Assembly: GCA_937894935.1 (NCBI GenBank)
Contig: CALAYC010000346.1
Span: 1 to 22,129, forward strand
Source of the DNA: an uncultured Verrucomicrobiota bacterium
GTDB lineage: Bacteria; Verrucomicrobiota; Verrucomicrobiia; Limisphaerales; JADLHS01
Direction of reading: 5' to 3'
Length of the DNA stretch: 22,129 nucleotides
Below the pieces are notes generated by a model. The model was not told the DNA's origin. It made no database searches and worked only from the letters and a program-made list of their open reading frames with translations. Of the stretch, positions 20,358 to 22,129 are shown piece after piece (position 1 is the first letter of the stretch; each line of letters starts with the position of its first letter). Position numbers and translations under genes: made by a program.

Positions 20358-21107
20358 TTACAGACCGAATTCTTTCAGCTTCGGCTCAATCGCCTCGGCC
20401 CAGAGCTCGTAACCTTCCGGCGAGAGATGCAGGTAATCGGGCATAATCGCTTTGGAAATCGAGCCGTCGGCTTCGATGAAATCCGCGCCGAAATCCACGT
20501 AGTGAATCATCTTTCCATCCGCGAGTTTGGACAACGCCTGATTCACCTGGAGAATTTTGCCGCGTTGCGTGCTGAACGTCTGTCCGCGCGGGAAGATGGC
20601 GCAGACGAGAACTTTGGTGCCCGGCAGGCGCTTGCGGATCTGTTTTACGATCGCCTGAACGCCTTCGAGAATTTCCCGTTCCGTGTTGTCGTCGCGATTG
20701 GAATTGTTCGTTCCAATCATAACCACGGCGGCTTTGGGTTGGATGCCGTCGAGTTGGCCGTTTTCAAAGCGCCACAACACATGCTGCGTGCGATCGCCGC
20801 CCACGCCGAAGTTCAGGCATTTGCGCTTGCCGTAATATTTCTCCCAAACCGCTTTGCCCGCGCCTTCCCAGCCTTGAGTAATCGAATCGCCGATGAACAC
20901 GATATCGCACGGACCGGAATTTTCTTTTGCGCGCCGCAAAACTTCCGCCTGGCGATTCGTTGCGCCACCGGTGCGCGGCACGGGCGCGAGTGCGGAATGC
21001 AACGTCGGCGCGGCGTCAGTCGCGGGTGTCGCGTCTTGAGCCGGAGCAGCAATAGTGACCAGGAGAGCGCATGAAAGCGCGAGATGAGAAATGAATTTGG
21101 TTTTCAT
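20358..21107 (-). CDS. Secreted SGNH/GDSL-family hydrolase
   Basis: Exported esterase-like protein of 249 residues. A signal peptide covers about 1-24 (MKTKFISH, then LALSCALLVTIAAPAQ). The SGNH blocks are all present: GDSITQGW with nucleophile Ser75, GVGGDRT (block II Gly), GTNN at 132-135 (block III Asn) and the DYLH pair Asp224/His227 before LSPEGYELWAEAI. The overall pattern is like the platelet-activating-factor acetylhydrolase subunit group, which in these bacteria often includes sugar O-acetylesterases; the substrate is not determined. The ATG at 21107 was chosen because it starts the signal peptide. It is 73 bp upstream of allB on the same strand, separated by a hairpin, and probably not part of the ureide pathway. 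Confidence 0.92.
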   Translation of the reverse strand: MKTKFISHLALSCALLVTIAAPAQDATPATDAAPTLHSALAPVPRTGGATNRQAEVLRRAKENSGPCDIVFIGDSITQGWEGAGKAVWEKYYGKRKCLNFGVGGDRTQHVLWRFENGQLDGIQPKAAVVMIGTNNSNRDDNTEREILEGVQAIVKQIRKRLPGTKVLVCAIFPRGQTFSTQRGKILQVNQALSKLADGKMIHYVDFGADFIEADGSISKAIMPDYLHLSPEGYELWAEAIEPKLKEFGL

Positions 21108-21132
21108 GATTGCAATGCTTGCGAGCTTGCCC

Positions 21133-21171
21133 GGGATTGGCAGCGTCGTCAATTACGCTGCCAGAAATCCC
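21133..21171 (-). terminator. Terminator-like hairpin after lipoprotein gene
   Basis: TGGCAGCGT and ACGCTGCCA (9 bp) with an 8-nt loop, extended by GGGAT and ATCCC across a 3-nt bulge. It starts 10 bp after the lipoprotein stop codon on the minus strand. No T-run follows, so it may be a factor-dependent terminator or an mRNA 3'-end stabiliser. Confidence 0.5.
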
Positions 21172-21181
21172 GTTGGTAATT

Positions 21182-21655
21182 TCAGTGAGCCGCTTCTGTT
21201 TCGGTTGAACTCTTTTTCAATCGTGCGCTGATTTGCTGAAGAATCTGTTGGCGATGGTTATCGAAACTCAACTTGTTCAATTGCGAAACAATCGCGTGAC
21301 GCGTCGCATCGCAGAAATCTGAACGCGCGATAATTTTGCTCAGGACTTCGACTTTACTGTTATCAAAGCTGAGCCGGCGATAGGTGGTATTGACCAGATG
21401 CACCTGGACGGATTTGCTGAGCGAATCGCGTTCGGCAATCTGCGATAGCGCGGTGACGCGACCACTGTCAAAACTGAGTCGCCCCGCCGCGTCAATCTCG
21501 GCAATCGTCGCTGCGTCCGCTGAATCGGTCACGGCGATTTCTGGCGATTTAGAATGAGAATGTCTTTCCGTGCCGATGGCTATAACGCAACCGGTGAGAG
21601 TAGTGAGGATGGTAACGCAACTGATGCCAAGCAGTAGAGGTTTGATGGTTTTCAT
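21182..21655 (-). CDS. Lipoprotein with three RLSFDN repeats
   Basis: Predicted lipoprotein of 157 residues. The lipobox is LTGC with Cys23 after a hydrophobic stretch (LLLGISCVTILTTL). The mature part starts with a His/Ser-rich segment (ERHSHSKS) and then holds three imperfect copies of a unit, at about residues 59-77, 94-113 and 128-147. Each opens with RLSFD or KLSFD and continues into a helix (RVTALSQIAER, KVEVLSKIIAR, RQQILQQISAR). The spacing is about 35 residues. I do not recognise the family with certainty; the pattern recalls DUF4476-like helical repeats. The ATG at 21655 was chosen to start the signal sequence. The role is unknown; a periplasmic helical repeat scaffold is one possibility. 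Confidence 0.8.
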   Translation of the reverse strand: MKTIKPLLLGISCVTILTTLTGCVIAIGTERHSHSKSPEIAVTDSADAATIAEIDAAGRLSFDSGRVTALSQIAERDSLSKSVQVHLVNTTYRRLSFDNSKVEVLSKIIARSDFCDATRHAIVSQLNKLSFDNHRQQILQQISARLKKSSTETEAAH

Positions 21656-21762
21656 AGAACCCGTGTTATCTCGTCCGACTATTGCTGATTCAAAGCTATT
21701 CAAATCGCGGACGGAAGCATCAAATTGCGACTTCCGGGCAACAGAAAAACTTCCAATCAAAT

Positions 21763-21823
21763 AAGCTCCAGTAAAAGCTCAAACCTTCTAAAAACCTTGA
21801 AGTTTGGAGCTTCTCTGGAGCTT
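21763..21823. repeat. Nested palindromic intergenic element
   Basis: The outer arms AAGCTCCAG (21763-21771) and CTGGAGCTT (21815-21823) are perfect inverted repeats. Inner arms at 21775-21788 and 21799-21812 are near-complementary, around a 10-nt loop. The whole lies in the 190-bp gap between the symporter 3' end and the lipoprotein gene. The layout is REP-like. Only one copy is in this window, so whether it is a dispersed repeat cannot be seen here. It could also act as a terminator for the symporter gene. Confidence 0.5.
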
Positions 21824-21845
21824 GTTCGTTGGTCCTTCGGATCTT

Positions 21846-22129
21846 TTAATGTCCCGCTTGATGTTCCTGAATGTATTCCTGTTTCAATCCGAGTTTTTCG
21901 GGCGCGTGCAGCACCAGCATTTTCATCCGGATGTCAGACGGAACATCTTTCGCCGTCAGTTTCGAAACAATAATCATCAGAGTAATCGCCAGCGGCACGG
22001 TCCAGATGGCGGGTTGCTCGCACAGGATGCGCAAAAGCGGATGCTGCGCCCAAAAGTCGTTCATGCCGGCGAATCCGGAGAAGATTTTGCCCATCGGCCC
22101 TTTGTCGAGCGCGAGATTGCTCACGTTGG
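21846..22129 (-). CDS. Sodium:solute symporter family protein, C-terminal part
   Basis: The last 94 or so residues of a protein whose 5' end lies beyond the window; the frame stays open to base 22129. Visible are one hydrophobic helix (WTVPLAITLMIIVSKLTA) and a cytosolic tail with DIRMKMLVLHAPEKLGL. A tail of the form 'xxMLxLHAPExLGL' after a final membrane helix is typical of SSS-family sodium:solute symporters. The substrate cannot be read from this piece. It lies upstream of the lipoprotein, SGNH and ureide genes on the same strand; a role in allantoin or other ureide uptake is possible but unsupported. Confidence 0.7.
   Translation of the reverse strand, partial: NVSNLALDKGPMGKIFSGFAGMNDFWAQHPLLRILCEQPAIWTVPLAITLMIIVSKLTAKDVPSDIRMKMLVLHAPEKLGLKQEYIQEHQAGH

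Noticed and set aside
1..22129. CRISPR arrays, tRNA or rRNA genes, insertion sequences
   Set aside because: No regular direct repeats, no tRNA-like cloverleaf in the gaps, no transposase-like frame or terminal inverted repeats were seen.

Overview
The window looks like a stretch of a Verrucomicrobiota chromosome, most likely a Limisphaerales/Pedosphaera-like lineage. This is an inference from gene content. It has a PEP-CTERM protein, a pseudopilin-like protein with an exact H-X9-DG motif, a beta-helix secreted protein, a secreted protein with GWI repeats, a stand-alone Ser/Thr kinase and moderate GC. Almost no start codon is preceded by a Shine-Dalgarno sequence. I see no rRNA, tRNA, CRISPR array, insertion sequence or phage gene.

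Left part (50-5524). Two secreted structural proteins on the minus strand (GWI-repeat protein and beta-helix protein) are followed by an EVE-domain gene on the plus strand. This converges, with overlapping stop codons, on a minus-strand operon: Ser/Thr protein kinase, then N-carbamoylputrescine amidase (aguB), then an RmlD-like NAD(P) reductase started by a coupled TTG codon.

Centre (5661-13030, plus strand). This is a transition-metal handling block and the most interesting part of the window. It opens with an 858-residue protein in which a HupE/UreJ-type inner-membrane metal permease is fused in frame to a complete TonB-dependent outer-membrane receptor. The last HupE helix doubles as a plausible signal peptide with its own ATG and an AGA-Q cleavage site. 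Next come a small CPMC membrane protein, a pseudopilin-like protein, a secreted HGH/GHIHG protein resembling Zur-repressed proteins, and a tightly overlapping trio: secreted HMA metallochaperone, SCO-like thioredoxin-fold protein without the metal-binding His, and a CusF-SCO fusion lipoprotein. Two small membrane-protein genes follow, preceded by a sigma-28-like promoter and a perfect 9-bp hairpin.

Right part (13037-22129). An orphan DNA methyltransferase carries a degenerate duplicate methyltransferase half at its N-terminus and is divergent from a PEP-CTERM gene with a clear intrinsic terminator. A minus-strand purine-breakdown operon follows in transcription order: allantoinase (allB), (S)-ureidoglycine aminohydrolase (allE), a GAF-domain protein and malate synthase (aceB). 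Together these would carry allantoin toward ureidoglycolate, and malate synthase would capture the glyoxylate eventually released. Allantoate amidohydrolase and the ureidoglycolate-cleaving step are not in the window. Upstream of allB lie a secreted SGNH hydrolase, a repeat-containing lipoprotein, a palindromic intergenic element and the 3' end of a sodium:solute symporter cut by the window edge.

No stretch longer than 300 bases lacks a gene; the largest gaps are 21656-21845, 2140-2321 and 14750-14914.
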